From Pseudomonadota bacterium (GTDB lineage: Bacteria > Pseudomonadota > Alphaproteobacteria > Reyranellales > Reyranellaceae): a DNA stretch of 48,956 bases. The stretch lies in the NCBI GenBank assembly GCA_018242505.1, contig JAFEBU010000066.1, positions 1 through 48,956 of the forward strand. The letters run 5' to 3'. The notes under the pieces were generated by a model. The model searched no databases. It was not told the origin of the DNA and saw only the letters and a list, made by a program, of their open reading frames with translations. Of this stretch, positions 27,626 through 35,593 are shown in pieces (position 1 is the first letter of the stretch; each line of letters begins with the position of its first letter). Both the position numbers and the translations under genes were made by a program.

Positions 27626-29203
27626 ATGATGACTGCTTTAGGCAGGTTGGCCACATTCGTCCTGGCCGTCCTGGCGGGCTTGGGGACACCCGCGATGGCG
27701 CAGACCACACTCAGGATGGTGAGCCACGCCGATATCAAGGTGCTCGACCCGATCTGGACCACGGCTCTGATCTCTCGAAACTTCGGCTACATGATATACG
27801 ACGTCCTGTTTGCCAAGGACGCCAATCTGCAGGTCCAGCCCGAGATGGCGGATCACTACACCGTGTCCGATGACAAACTGACGTACACAATCGTGCTGCG
27901 CGACGGGTTGGTGTGGAGTGATGGCACGCCGGTCACGGCAGAGGACTGCGTCGCGTCCCTCAAGCGCTGGGGCGCACGCGACGCCTACGGGCAACTCCTG
28001 ATGAGGGATACAGGCGAACTGAAGGTGATCGACGACAAAAGCTTCGCCATCATCCTGAAGCGCCCCTTCGGCTTCGTGCTCGACGCGCTCAGCAAGGTGT
28101 CGTCGAACGTGCCCTTCATGATGCCCAAGCGCGTGGCAGAGACCGATCCCTACAAGCAGATCACCGACTTCACGGGCTCCGGCCCCTTCATCTTCAAGCA
28201 GGATGAATGGAAGCCCGGCGAGAAGGTCGTGTTCGTCAAGAATCCGAAATACAAGCCGCGCTCCGAGCCGCCCTCGATGCTGGCCGGCGCCAAGATCGCC
28301 AAGGTCGATCGCGTGGAATGGCTTGCCATTTCCGATCCCAGCACGGCGATGAATGCCCTGCTCGCCGGCGAGATCGATCTCATCGAGGCGCCGCCAACCG
28401 ATCTCTTCCCGGTCCTCAAGGCCGACAAGAACATCGCGCTCTATCCCTGGAACGTCCAGGGCAGCCAGATCATCATGCGCTTCAACCAGCTCCAGCCGCC
28501 GTTCAACAACGTGAAGGCGCGCCAGGCGGCGATGTATGCGCTCGCCCAGGAGGACATGCTGCGCGCCCAGGTGGGAGACCCGGAAATCTACAAGGTCTGC
28601 AATGCGCCCTTCATCTGCGGCACCCGGTTCGGCAAGGAATACGGCGACCTCCTGATCAAGCCCAACCTCGAAAAGGCACGCCAGCTCCTGAAGGAGTCCG
28701 GCTACGACGGCACGCCGATCGTGATGTTGCATCAGACCGACCTGCAATCCTCGAACAACGTGCAGCCGGTCGCCAAGCAGCAGCTTGAGAAGGCGGGCTT
28801 CAAGGTCGATCTGCAGTCAATGGATTGGCAGACCGTGGTGACGCGCCGCGCCAAGAAGGGTCCGCCGAGCCAGGGCGGCTGGAACATCTTCTTCACCACC
28901 AACATCACGCTCGATTCGAACAATCCGGGCACCAACTCCTTCGCCTCGGGCGCCTGCGACAAGGCCTGGTTCGGCTGGCCGTGCGATCCCGAGATGCAGA
29001 AGCTCCGGGAGGAGTTCATGCACGAGACCGATCCGGCCAAGCAGAAGGCCCTGGGCGATGCGATCTCCGATCGCGTGATCGAGCAGGCCTATTATGCGCC
29101 GATCGGCCAGTACAAGGCCTTCGGCGCCTATCGGAAGGACCGGCTGCAAGGCTGGCTGCCGGGGCCTGTGCCCGTGGTGTGGAACATCAGCAAGAAGCAA
29201 TAA
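27626..29203 (+). CDS. ABC transporter solute-binding protein, family 5
   Basis: The 525-residue periplasmic protein starts with a Sec signal peptide (about 26 residues ending Ala-Met-Ala) and belongs to SBP_bac_5. Evidence is LVWSDGTPVTAEDCVASLKRW, FTGSGPFIFKQDEWKPGEKVVFVKNPKYKPR and the long C-terminal lobe. Such proteins deliver peptides, nickel or other small molecules to Dpp/Opp-type permeases. No permease or ATPase gene is near. It is clearly paralogous to the protein at 30389-31957 (for example LDPIW...RNFGYMIYDVLF against LDPIW...RNYGYMIYDTLF). GGGGTAG precedes the start. Confidence 0.92.
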   Translation: MMTALGRLATFVLAVLAGLGTPAMAQTTLRMVSHADIKVLDPIWTTALISRNFGYMIYDVLFAKDANLQVQPEMADHYTVSDDKLTYTIVLRDGLVWSDGTPVTAEDCVASLKRWGARDAYGQLLMRDTGELKVIDDKSFAIILKRPFGFVLDALSKVSSNVPFMMPKRVAETDPYKQITDFTGSGPFIFKQDEWKPGEKVVFVKNPKYKPRSEPPSMLAGAKIAKVDRVEWLAISDPSTAMNALLAGEIDLIEAPPTDLFPVLKADKNIALYPWNVQGSQIIMRFNQLQPPFNNVKARQAAMYALAQEDMLRAQVGDPEIYKVCNAPFICGTRFGKEYGDLLIKPNLEKARQLLKESGYDGTPIVMLHQTDLQSSNNVQPVAKQQLEKAGFKVDLQSMDWQTVVTRRAKKGPPSQGGWNIFFTTNITLDSNNPGTNSFASGACDKAWFGWPCDPEMQKLREEFMHETDPAKQKALGDAISDRVIEQAYYAPIGQYKAFGAYRKDRLQGWLPGPVPVVWNISKKQ

Positions 29204-29207
29204 GCCT

Positions 29208-29242
29208 GCAATGCGGAGGAGGCCGAGCCTCCTCCGCATTGC
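29208..29242. terminator. Long perfect hairpin between convergent genes
   Basis: GCAATGCGGAGGAGG (29208-29222) pairs perfectly with 29228-29242 over 15 bp around the five-base loop CCGAG. It begins five bases after the solute-binding protein stop and ends six bases before the stop of the convergent flavodoxin-like gene, so it could protect or terminate both transcripts. No strong T-run follows on either strand, so classical intrinsic termination is not certain. Confidence 0.6.
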
Positions 29243-29248
29243 GTCCTC

Positions 29249-29833
29249 TCACGCCGCCTTTGCCAGGGGCGCAACGCGCCAGCGCTGCGCCCCCTCGGCG
29301 ACACGACGGCCGAGTGCGTTCATCGTCTTGAAGTCGCTGGCACCGATGCCTTCGACACCTTGATCGGCGTTGGCCTGCGCCATGGCGCCGATCGAAGCGC
29401 CGGTCCGGTTCAGATCGTCGTTGGATCCCTTCGAGTGGTTGTTGCCCGGCGGCAGGCCAAGTCCGACCCAGATCATGCCGTGCTGCGCCGCGAGCGTGAC
29501 GAACTGATAGAGCGTGTTGTGCTTGTCGCCGTTCCAGGACGCCGAGCCGGTGAAGCCGGCAGCGAGCTTGTCCTGCCATGTGCGGCTCATCCAGCGCTTG
29601 GATGTCCAGTCCTTGAACTTTGCAAACTCCGCGCTGACGCCGCCCATGTAGGTCGGCGAACCGAAGATGATTGCGTCGGCGGAGTCGAGTTCGGCTTCGC
29701 GGGCTTCGGCATCGACGACGGGAATGAGGCTTACCCGGGTCCCAGGAACACCTTGGGCACCCGCAGCGACGGCCTCTGCCAGCGCTTTGGTGTGACCGTA
29801 TCCCGAATGATAAACGATGGCGACCTTGCTCAT
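29249..29833 (-). CDS. Flavodoxin-family NAD(P)H:quinone-reductase-like protein
   Basis: The 194-residue protein has the FMN phosphate-binding loop VYHSGYGHTKALAEAV at the start, the isoalloxazine loop SPTYMGGVSAEFAKFKDWT and a later LGLPPGNNHSKG block, as in WrbA- and flavodoxin-like reductases. It probably reduces quinones or similar electrophiles by two electrons. ATG 29833 has GGAG eight bases upstream; the longer frame to 29902 lacks this. It is divergent from an HxlR regulator, the common regulator of such reductases. Confidence 0.87.
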   Translation of the reverse strand: MSKVAIVYHSGYGHTKALAEAVAAGAQGVPGTRVSLIPVVDAEAREAELDSADAIIFGSPTYMGGVSAEFAKFKDWTSKRWMSRTWQDKLAAGFTGSASWNGDKHNTLYQFVTLAAQHGMIWVGLGLPPGNNHSKGSNDDLNRTGASIGAMAQANADQGVEGIGASDFKTMNALGRRVAEGAQRWRVAPLAKAA

Positions 29834-29893
29834 GACAATCTCCAATCCTTTGATTTGACTTGAGAAAACCTTCTGGATTTCCTCTTTCAATTT

Positions 29894-29910
29894 AGTTACC
29901 ATTAGTGACT
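29894..29910. promoter_or_regulatory. Operator-like imperfect inverted repeat 1 (HxlR / reductase intergenic region)
   Basis: AGTTACC-ATTA-GTGACT at 29894-29910 is an imperfect inverted repeat in the AT-rich gap between the divergent reductase and HxlR genes. It lies about 60 bases upstream of the reductase start and resembles a second site at 29947-29964. HxlR proteins bind such two-fold sites as dimers. The assignment to this HxlR is an inference. Confidence 0.5.
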
Positions 29911-29946
29911 GGAAATAATTGGGACGCCGACTATATCTTTTCTAGT

Positions 29947-29964
29947 AGGTACCAAATCGTAACT
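29947..29964. promoter_or_regulatory. Operator-like imperfect inverted repeat 2 (HxlR / reductase intergenic region)
   Basis: AGGTACC-AAATC-GTAACT at 29947-29964 shares the half-site of the first repeat (AGKTACC and GTRACT). Its centre is about 53 bases from the first, close to five helical turns. It lies 14 bases before the HxlR ATG and just downstream of a CTATATC -10-like element, a position suited to autorepression. Confidence 0.5.
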
Positions 29965-29977
29965 TAAGGTTTTTCCC

Positions 29978-30361
29978 ATGAACCTGAATTCACCAGCGGA
30001 CCACGGCAAGGAAGGCAGCGGCGGTGCGTCCTGCCCCATGGACTTCATCCTGCGCATGCTGATGGGGCCGTGGACGACATACATCGTCTACAACCTGCGC
30101 ACTTTCGGGCCGCAGCGTTTCGGCGAACTGAAACGACGCGTTGCGGGCATCTCGGCCAAGATGTTGACCGAGCGGCTGCGCACGCTCGAAGGCGCGGGCC
30201 TGGTGCGGCGCGACTACGAGGCGACAATCCCGCCCAAGGTGACCTATTCGCTCACCGCGCGCGGCCACGAACTCGACGAGGTGCTGGGCAAGCTCGCCGA
30301 GGTCGCGACCCGCTGGCAAGCCGAAGACGCCGCTGCCCGTGCGCTCAAGGCGGCAGAGTAG
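29978..30361 (+). CDS. HxlR-family transcriptional regulator
   Basis: The 127-residue winged-helix protein has the HxlR pattern. A Cys precedes the domain (SCPMDFILRMLMGPWTTYIVYNL), followed by GPQRFGELKRRVAGISAKMLTERLRTLEGAGLV and a PPKVTYSLTARGHEL wing. In YodB/QorR-type members the N-terminal Cys senses quinones or oxidants; the corresponding Cys is present here. It is divergent from the flavodoxin-like reductase and likely represses it and itself through the two inverted repeats between them. Confidence 0.92.
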   Translation: MNLNSPADHGKEGSGGASCPMDFILRMLMGPWTTYIVYNLRTFGPQRFGELKRRVAGISAKMLTERLRTLEGAGLVRRDYEATIPPKVTYSLTARGHELDEVLGKLAEVATRWQAEDAAARALKAAE

Positions 30362-30388
30362 CGCCCATCGAGCGCGGCCCCTGGGGCG

Positions 30389-31957
30389 TTACTTCTTGCT
30401 GATGCCCCAGAACACAGTGACCGGCGACAACGGCTTGGGGAACGTGACCGTGTCGCGTGCGGCGCCAATGCTGAACCACTCGCCCAGCGGCACGTGCGTG
30501 ACGACCTGCATCGCGTGGGTTTGTACGGCATCGGCCGCCGCCCTCTTCTCCTCCAGCGTATTGGCCTGCACATAGCTGTCGCGCAGCTTCTCAAGCTCGG
30601 GATCGCAGGGCCAGCCGGCCAAGCCCTTGTCGCAAGTGGCGATGAGGAATGCCGTCGTCAGCGGATTGAGGATGTCGATCTGTGACCAGCTTGTCGCCAG
30701 GGCGTTCCAGCCACCCTCGGACGGCGGCCCCTTCTTGGTGACGCGGGCGACCATGCTCTGCCAGTCCATCGGCTGGACATCGACCTTGAAGCCGGCGCGC
30801 TCGAGTTGCGCCTTGGCCACGGGCGGGAGCTGCTTGATCGCCGCGAGATCGGTGGGTTGCGGCATCACCACCGGTGTTCCATCATAGTGCGCTTCGGCCA
30901 GGAGTTCCTTCGCCTTGGCGACATTGCCCTCGATCAGGCCGTCCATGCCGGCCGTCGAAGCGAGCGGCGAGCCGCAGGTGAACATCGCCTTGCAAGTCCG
31001 GTAGTAGCGCTTGTCGCCGACATTGGCCTGCAGGAACTCCTCCTGGCTCAGCGCATAGGCCGCGGCGCGGCGGATCCTGACGTCGTTGAAGGGCGGGATA
31101 AGCCAGTTCATGCGGAAGGCGTACTGGTTCGACACGCTGCCCGGCAGGATCTGGATGCCCTTGGTCTTCTCGAGCGACGGCAGATGATCGTAGTCGACGC
31201 TCTCCACCATATCGATCTCGCCGTTCAGCAGCGCATTGACCCGGGTCTCCGTGTCCGGAATCCAGACCCACTCGACGCGGTCGAGATTGACCACCTTGCC
31301 GCCGGCCAGCCCCGACATCGGCTCGGCACGCGGCTTGTATTTCGTGTTCTTGACGAAGACCAACTTCTCGCCCGGCTTCCACTCGTCCTTCTTGAAGATG
31401 AAGGGGCCGGAACCGATGGCGCTGTCGATCTGCTTGAACGGATCGGTCTCGGCCACCCGCTTGGGCATCATGAACGGCACGTTGGACGAAGGCTTGCCGA
31501 TGGCATCGAGCAATGGTCCGAACTTGTGCTTCAGCACGATCTCGAAGGTCTTGGCATCGACCACCTTGTACCCGGCGACCGCCGCCGCGTACTTCTGGCC
31601 CATCGCGTCGCGCGCCGACCAGCGCTTGAGCGAGGCCACGCAGTCCTCGGCCGTGACCGACGTGCCGTCGTGCCATTCAAGCCCGTCGCGCAGCTTGAAG
31701 GTCCAGGTGAGCCCATCGTTGCTGGTGCTCCAGGTATCGACCATCTGCGGCTTCACCTGGAACTTCTCGTCGACCGCGAACAGCGTGTCGTAGATCATGT
31801 AACCGTAGTTTCGGGTGATGTAGGCCGCGCTCCAGATCGGATCGAGCGCCTTCACGTCGGAATGCATCACGACCTTCAGCACCGTCTCGGCCGACGCGGA
31901 AACCGAGGCAAAGATGGCAGCCAGGGCGATAGCCGACACAGCAAGAAGACGACGCAT
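30389..31957 (-). CDS. ABC transporter solute-binding protein, family 5
   Basis: The 522-residue SBP_bac_5 protein has a Sec signal peptide (MRRLLAVSAIALAAIFASVSASA). It shows the family blocks LEWHDGTSVTAEDCVASLKRW and IGSGPFIFKKDEWKPGEKLVFVKN. It is a close paralogue of the protein at 27626-29203. ATG 31957 is preceded by GGGGGAGAG; the frame to 31975 is longer. It is the last gene of a minus-strand run with amidohydrolase, AtzH/HpxZ-like and amidase genes, which suggests uptake of an amide- or urea-type nutrient. No permease genes are visible. Confidence 0.92.
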   Translation of the reverse strand: MRRLLAVSAIALAAIFASVSASAETVLKVVMHSDVKALDPIWSAAYITRNYGYMIYDTLFAVDEKFQVKPQMVDTWSTSNDGLTWTFKLRDGLEWHDGTSVTAEDCVASLKRWSARDAMGQKYAAAVAGYKVVDAKTFEIVLKHKFGPLLDAIGKPSSNVPFMMPKRVAETDPFKQIDSAIGSGPFIFKKDEWKPGEKLVFVKNTKYKPRAEPMSGLAGGKVVNLDRVEWVWIPDTETRVNALLNGEIDMVESVDYDHLPSLEKTKGIQILPGSVSNQYAFRMNWLIPPFNDVRIRRAAAYALSQEEFLQANVGDKRYYRTCKAMFTCGSPLASTAGMDGLIEGNVAKAKELLAEAHYDGTPVVMPQPTDLAAIKQLPPVAKAQLERAGFKVDVQPMDWQSMVARVTKKGPPSEGGWNALATSWSQIDILNPLTTAFLIATCDKGLAGWPCDPELEKLRDSYVQANTLEEKRAAADAVQTHAMQVVTHVPLGEWFSIGAARDTVTFPKPLSPVTVFWGISKK

Positions 31958-32010
31958 GAACTCTCCCCCTAACACGAGGAGTGAAGTCTAGAGCCGTCCG
32001 ACGCTGGCTG

Positions 32011-33057
32011 TCACGTCAGCGCGAGCTTGTAGACCCGCGCAGCCGTTCCGGAGAACAGGGCCTTCTTCTCGGCTGCCGAGGCCTTGGCCGCCAGCCGCTT
32101 GAAGGCGTTCCAGAGCACCGCGTAGCTCGACGTTATTTTGTCGACCGGAAAGTTGCTCTCGAACATGCAGCGCTCGGCACCGAACAGCTCGATGCAGGTC
32201 TCCACCCAGGGCTTGAAGGCATCGGCCAGCATCTGCGACGTGGGCGGCGTCGGCCGATCGTAGAAATCGAACCAGCCCATCGGCATGCCGAGCCCGCCCA
32301 CCTTCACCGTGACGTTCGCATGCCGGGCCAGCTCGGCCATCGATGCCTTCCAGGCCGCAAACTCCTCCTTGTGGCGCGCGCTGTAGGGCCCGTAACCCAA
32401 CGGGCCGCCGACATGGTCGAGGACGATCGCGGTCTGGGGAAAGGCGCTCGCGAGCTCGGCCAGTTCGCCCAGTTGCGGATGGTAGAGCCAGGCGTCGAAT
32501 GTGAGGCCGAGCTGGCCGAGTTGCGCAAAACCTTCGCGCCAGGTCCTGTCGCCCATCAACCCCTGCGGCGGATTGGTATGCGTGCGCCGGATCTCCTCAT
32601 GCTTGTCCCAGCCGGTGGCATAACGGATGCCGCGGAAGCGGCCGTTGCCGGCCGCCATCTGCGCTTCCAGCACCTCCCGCGCCTTCGCTCCGAGGCGGAG
32701 GTCGGCGTAGCTGACGATGCCGGCGCAGGCGCGCGTGGCGCCGTAGCTGCCGCTTGCGAACATCGCCGCCACACCGTTCACGAACTCGGTCTCGCCGACC
32801 GGCCGCATCTCGGTCGGACCCTCCTTGCGGTACATCGAGCGGCAGTCGATGAAGACGGTGGAGACGATGTTGTGGCCGGCCTGGAGGTCCTGCTGCAGGT
32901 CGCGGTACATGTAGACCATGTCGCCGCGCTCCCACAGGTGATGGTGTGGATCGACGATCGGCAGGTCGGGCTCGAGCGCGGGCTCGCTCACCTTGGCGAG
33001 CCATTCGGGATCGGGCGGAGCGAGCGAATTGCCGAGACGCGGCGGTGTAGCAGTCAT
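32011..33057 (-). CDS. Amidohydrolase family protein (amidohydrolase_2 type)
   Basis: The 348-residue TIM-barrel protein has the metal motif VDPHHHLW near residue 35, then GIRYATGWDKHE, a LDHVGGPLG strand with another His, and a late MFESNFPVDK segment with the acid expected at the end of strand 8. This subgroup includes decarboxylases and lactone hydrolases such as 2-pyrone-4,6-dicarboxylate hydrolase. The start Met-Thr-Ala-Thr at 33057 is preferred over the longer frame to 33135, which runs into the upstream gene. It sits 23 bases after the AtzH/HpxZ-like gene in the same direction. Confidence 0.87.
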   Translation of the reverse strand: MTATPPRLGNSLAPPDPEWLAKVSEPALEPDLPIVDPHHHLWERGDMVYMYRDLQQDLQAGHNIVSTVFIDCRSMYRKEGPTEMRPVGETEFVNGVAAMFASGSYGATRACAGIVSYADLRLGAKAREVLEAQMAAGNGRFRGIRYATGWDKHEEIRRTHTNPPQGLMGDRTWREGFAQLGQLGLTFDAWLYHPQLGELAELASAFPQTAIVLDHVGGPLGYGPYSARHKEEFAAWKASMAELARHANVTVKVGGLGMPMGWFDFYDRPTPPTSQMLADAFKPWVETCIELFGAERCMFESNFPVDKITSSYAVLWNAFKRLAAKASAAEKKALFSGTAARVYKLALT

Positions 33058-33080
33058 CGTGTCCTCCGTCTTCGATTGTC

Positions 33081-33485
33081 CTACAGAACCGGCTGTTCGC
33101 TGATCGCCGAGACATGGGCCGCAATCACCCGCCATCCAACGTCAGGAAAGCGCACCCAGGTCTGGCTCTGCCGGCCGGTCATCTCCTTGCCGCGCACCTT
33201 GTATACGAGGTTCACGGTGGCGATGTCCCGGCCCAGGGTCAGGATGTCGAGGCGATAGCGCTTCTCCTTGGTGCCGGGCCCCGGCGGGCGGGCAATGCGG
33301 TGCGCATGGATCCGGTCGAAGCCGTAGCCGTGCTCGTTGTTGGCGAGCCGAATCGTATGAGGGCTGTTCCAGAAGGTCGTGTCGAGGACATCGAGGTTCT
33401 TGTCGATCAGGGCCTGCTCGTAGCGCTCGAACAGCGCGCTCACCTCGGCGACGACCTCGGGAATGTTCGGCGTCAGATCCGGCAT
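33081..33485 (-). CDS. AtzH/HpxZ-like (DUF3225) protein
   Basis: The 134-residue protein matches DUF3225: an NTF2/SnoaL-like fold with FERYEQALIDKNLDVLDTTFWNSP, RLANNEHGYGFDRIHAHRIARPPGPG, and a late SQTWVRFPDVGWRVIAAHVS strand pair. HpxZ belongs to oxalurate breakdown, and AtzH to cyanuric-acid breakdown, where it acts on a dicarboxyurea intermediate. Both are encoded beside amidases of the AtzE type, as here. The small AtzG-like partner is absent: only 29 bases separate this gene from the amidase. Confidence 0.88.
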   Translation of the reverse strand: MPDLTPNIPEVVAEVSALFERYEQALIDKNLDVLDTTFWNSPHTIRLANNEHGYGFDRIHAHRIARPPGPGTKEKRYRLDILTLGRDIATVNLVYKVRGKEMTGRQSQTWVRFPDVGWRVIAAHVSAISEQPVL

Positions 33486-33514
33486 GGACTCCCTTTCCTA
33501 ATTTTCCTTCTGGC

Positions 33515-34690
33515 CTACTTCTGGGCCGCGAGCGCGCGGGCCACCGCGACCAGGCTGGCGTCACTGCCGCGAGCACCGATGATGGAGAGGCCAACCGGCA
33601 GGCCGCCGACCGTCGCGCCCGGAAGGTTGACTTGCGGATGGCCCGCCAACCCGCCCTGGGCGCACAGGCAGGTGATGCGGTCGCGCAATGGATCGAGCAC
33701 CGACAACGGCTGTCCCACGAGCGGCGCGGGAAACGGCGTGGTCGGCAGGCAGAGGATCGTGCCGGCGGGCAGCAGATGGGCCATCCGCGCCCGCGCTTCC
33801 TGGCGCATGAGGTTGGCCCAGCCGTGCTCGCTCGCCGGAACAGCCGCCCCCGCCAGAAGGCCGCGCGCCACCGAGAACGCCATGCGCGGATTGCGCGTGT
33901 CGAGCCAGTCCTTGAACGTCGCGTAGGCCTCGACCGGCTGCAGCGCGCGCTGCGCCCGCGCCCAGACCGAGAGGCCAGGCGGTGCCATGATGTCCTCGCG
34001 ACTATCGCCGATCAGTCCGGAGAGGCGCCTGACCATCGGCTGCAGGGCCGCGGCTGCCTCGGCATCGGCAAAGCCGAACGTGTCGACGGCGATCACCAGG
34101 CGCGTCGGCAGCGCGGTCGGGATCGCCTCGCCCAGCATCACGGCGGAGACCTTGGCGAAGGTTTCGCCATCGCGTGCGAACCAGCCGGTCGTGTCAGAAG
34201 TCGGCGCCTGCGGCAGCATGCCGGTCACGTCGATGCGGCCGTGCGTCGGCCGGATGCCGTAGAGGCCGCAGAAGCTCGACGGCACGCGCACCGAGCCGCC
34301 GGTGTCGGTGCCGAGCGCGGTATCGCAAATCCCGGCAGCAACCGCCGCCGCCGAGCCCGAGGACGAGCCGCCCGGGACGCGGCCCTGCGCGCGAACGTTG
34401 ACTGGCGTGCCGTCGAAGGGGTTCTCGCCCAGGATGCCGAGCGATACCTCGTCCGTGATCGTCTTGCCGATCAGCGTCGCACCGGCATCGAGCAGCGTTT
34501 GCACCGCCCACGAATGACGCGACGGCACGGACCTGCCGGTCGGCCAGTCATGATTGCCGCCGCCGGTCGGCACGCCCGCCACGTCGAACAGATCCTTGGC
34601 CGCGAACGTAAGGCCCGACAACGGACCGCCCGTGCGGCCTTCGATACGCACCCGCGGGCCGGGCACGAAGGCACCGATCTCGTCACCCAT
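33515..34690 (-). CDS. Amidase-signature-family amidase
   Basis: The 391-residue enzyme has the Ser-cisSer-Lys triad of the amidase signature family: Lys32 in FAAKDLFDVAG, the GGSSSGSAAAVAAG loop at residues 108-120 and Ser133 in GTDTGGSVRVPSSFCG. It is shorter than AtzE-type amidases of about 450 residues and lacks an N-terminal extension. It should hydrolyse a small amide in the cytoplasm. It is the first gene of the minus-strand amidase / AtzH-like / amidohydrolase / solute-binding-protein run and lies just downstream of the rpsD terminator. Confidence 0.9.
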   Translation of the reverse strand: MGDEIGAFVPGPRVRIEGRTGGPLSGLTFAAKDLFDVAGVPTGGGNHDWPTGRSVPSRHSWAVQTLLDAGATLIGKTITDEVSLGILGENPFDGTPVNVRAQGRVPGGSSSGSAAAVAAGICDTALGTDTGGSVRVPSSFCGLYGIRPTHGRIDVTGMLPQAPTSDTTGWFARDGETFAKVSAVMLGEAIPTALPTRLVIAVDTFGFADAEAAAALQPMVRRLSGLIGDSREDIMAPPGLSVWARAQRALQPVEAYATFKDWLDTRNPRMAFSVARGLLAGAAVPASEHGWANLMRQEARARMAHLLPAGTILCLPTTPFPAPLVGQPLSVLDPLRDRITCLCAQGGLAGHPQVNLPGATVGGLPVGLSIIGARGSDASLVAVARALAAQK

Positions 34691-34731
34691 GCTTCATTCC
34701 CTCGCCTGACGGCGAGACAGTAAGCCGACGC

Positions 34732-34759
34732 AAAAAAGCCCGCCACCGGGGCGGGCTTT
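34732..34759 (-). terminator. Intrinsic terminator of rpsD
   Basis: On the minus strand GCCCGCC and GGCGGGC (34738-34744 and 34750-34756) form a seven-base-pair GC stem around a five-base loop, extended by A-T pairs and followed by six T residues. This is a textbook intrinsic terminator 29 bases after the rpsD stop. It separates rpsD from the amidase operon. Confidence 0.9.
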
Positions 34760-34787
34760 CGCTTTCGTTGTGCGGCCGACGAACGGA

Positions 34788-35402
34788 TCAGCGGCTGTAG
34801 TACTCGACCACCAGCGACGGCTCCATCTGCACCGGATAGGGCACGTCGGCGAGCTTCGGCCCGCGCACGAAGGTGCCCTTCATATCCTTGTGGTCGACCG
34901 TGATGTATTCCGGCACGTCCCGCTCGGCGCTCTGCGTCGATTCGATCACGCGGGCCATCTCCTTGGCCTTGGCCGTGAGCTCGATCACGTCGTTGTCGCG
35001 CACGAGATAGGAGGCGATGTTGACGCGCCTGCCGTTCACCTTGACGTGGCCGTGGCTCACGAGCTGGCGCGAGGCGAACGGCGTGATCGCGAACTTCATG
35101 CGGTAGATGACGGCGTCCAACCGGCGCTCCAGCAGCTCCACCAGGTTCTCGCCGGTATCGCCCTTGCGGCGCACAGCCTCCATGTAGTAGCGGCGCAACT
35201 GGCGCTCCGAGACCGAGCCGTAATAGCCCTTGAGGCGCTGCTTCGCCATCAGCTGCAGGCGGTAGTCGGTCGGCTTGGTGCGCGCCTGGCCGTGCTGGCC
35301 GGGACCATACTCGCGCTTGTTGATCGGGCTCTTTGGCCGGCCCCACAGGTTGACCCTGAGGCGGCGATCGATCTTGTACTTCGAATTCTCGCGCTTGCTC
35401 AC
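34788..35402 (-). CDS. rpsD: 30S ribosomal protein S4
   Basis: The 204-residue protein is ribosomal S4, a primary 16S rRNA binder in the body of the small subunit. It has NWGRPKSP-type N-terminal sequence without the zinc cysteines, YGPGQHGQ, RQLRRYYMEAVRRKGDTGENLVELLERRLD and the S4 RNA-binding domain SRQLVSHGHVKVNGRRVNIASYLV. The start is a GTG at 35402 with GGAG upstream; the frame continues to 35612 but that part is leader. It is a single-gene unit with its own promoter and terminator, outside any ribosomal operon. Confidence 0.97.
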   Translation of the reverse strand: MSKRENSKYKIDRRLRVNLWGRPKSPINKREYGPGQHGQARTKPTDYRLQLMAKQRLKGYYGSVSERQLRRYYMEAVRRKGDTGENLVELLERRLDAVIYRMKFAITPFASRQLVSHGHVKVNGRRVNIASYLVRDNDVIELTAKAKEMARVIESTQSAERDVPEYITVDHKDMKGTFVRGPKLADVPYPVQMEPSLVVEYYSR

Positions 35403-35464
35403 GCGATCGCTCCATCGTTGTGCGTCATGTGACGCTGTTGTCCGGATAGGCCTGGATCCGAGTC

Positions 35465-35482
35465 CCCGCTGCTTGCAGCGGG
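35465..35482 (-). promoter_or_regulatory. Stable hairpin in the rpsD mRNA leader
   Basis: CCCGCTGC and GCAGCGGG (35465-35472 and 35475-35482) form a perfect short-loop hairpin about 65 bases upstream of the rpsD GTG, inside a leader of about 140 bases. S4 represses its own translation in several bacteria, so an RNA control element here is possible. No match to a known S4-binding leader can be claimed. Confidence 0.35.
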
Positions 35483-35545
35483 CCTTGCTCGGGGCGGGAG
35501 GACAGCCCCAAAGGGCCGGCCACCACGTTCTCCGGAGAGGGGCGG

Positions 35546-35573
35546 AACATACTGGCGGAGCGGCCGCCGTCAA
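35546..35573 (-). promoter_or_regulatory. Probable rpsD promoter
   Basis: On the minus strand TTGACG (-35, at 35568-35573) and TATGTT (-10, at 35546-35551) are separated by 16 bases. Transcription would start near 35539 and give a leader of roughly 140 bases before the GTG. The phased TTCTCA repeats begin about 20 bases upstream of the -35 box. Confidence 0.6.
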
Positions 35574-35593
35574 GTCGGCCGGAACAACCCCTG

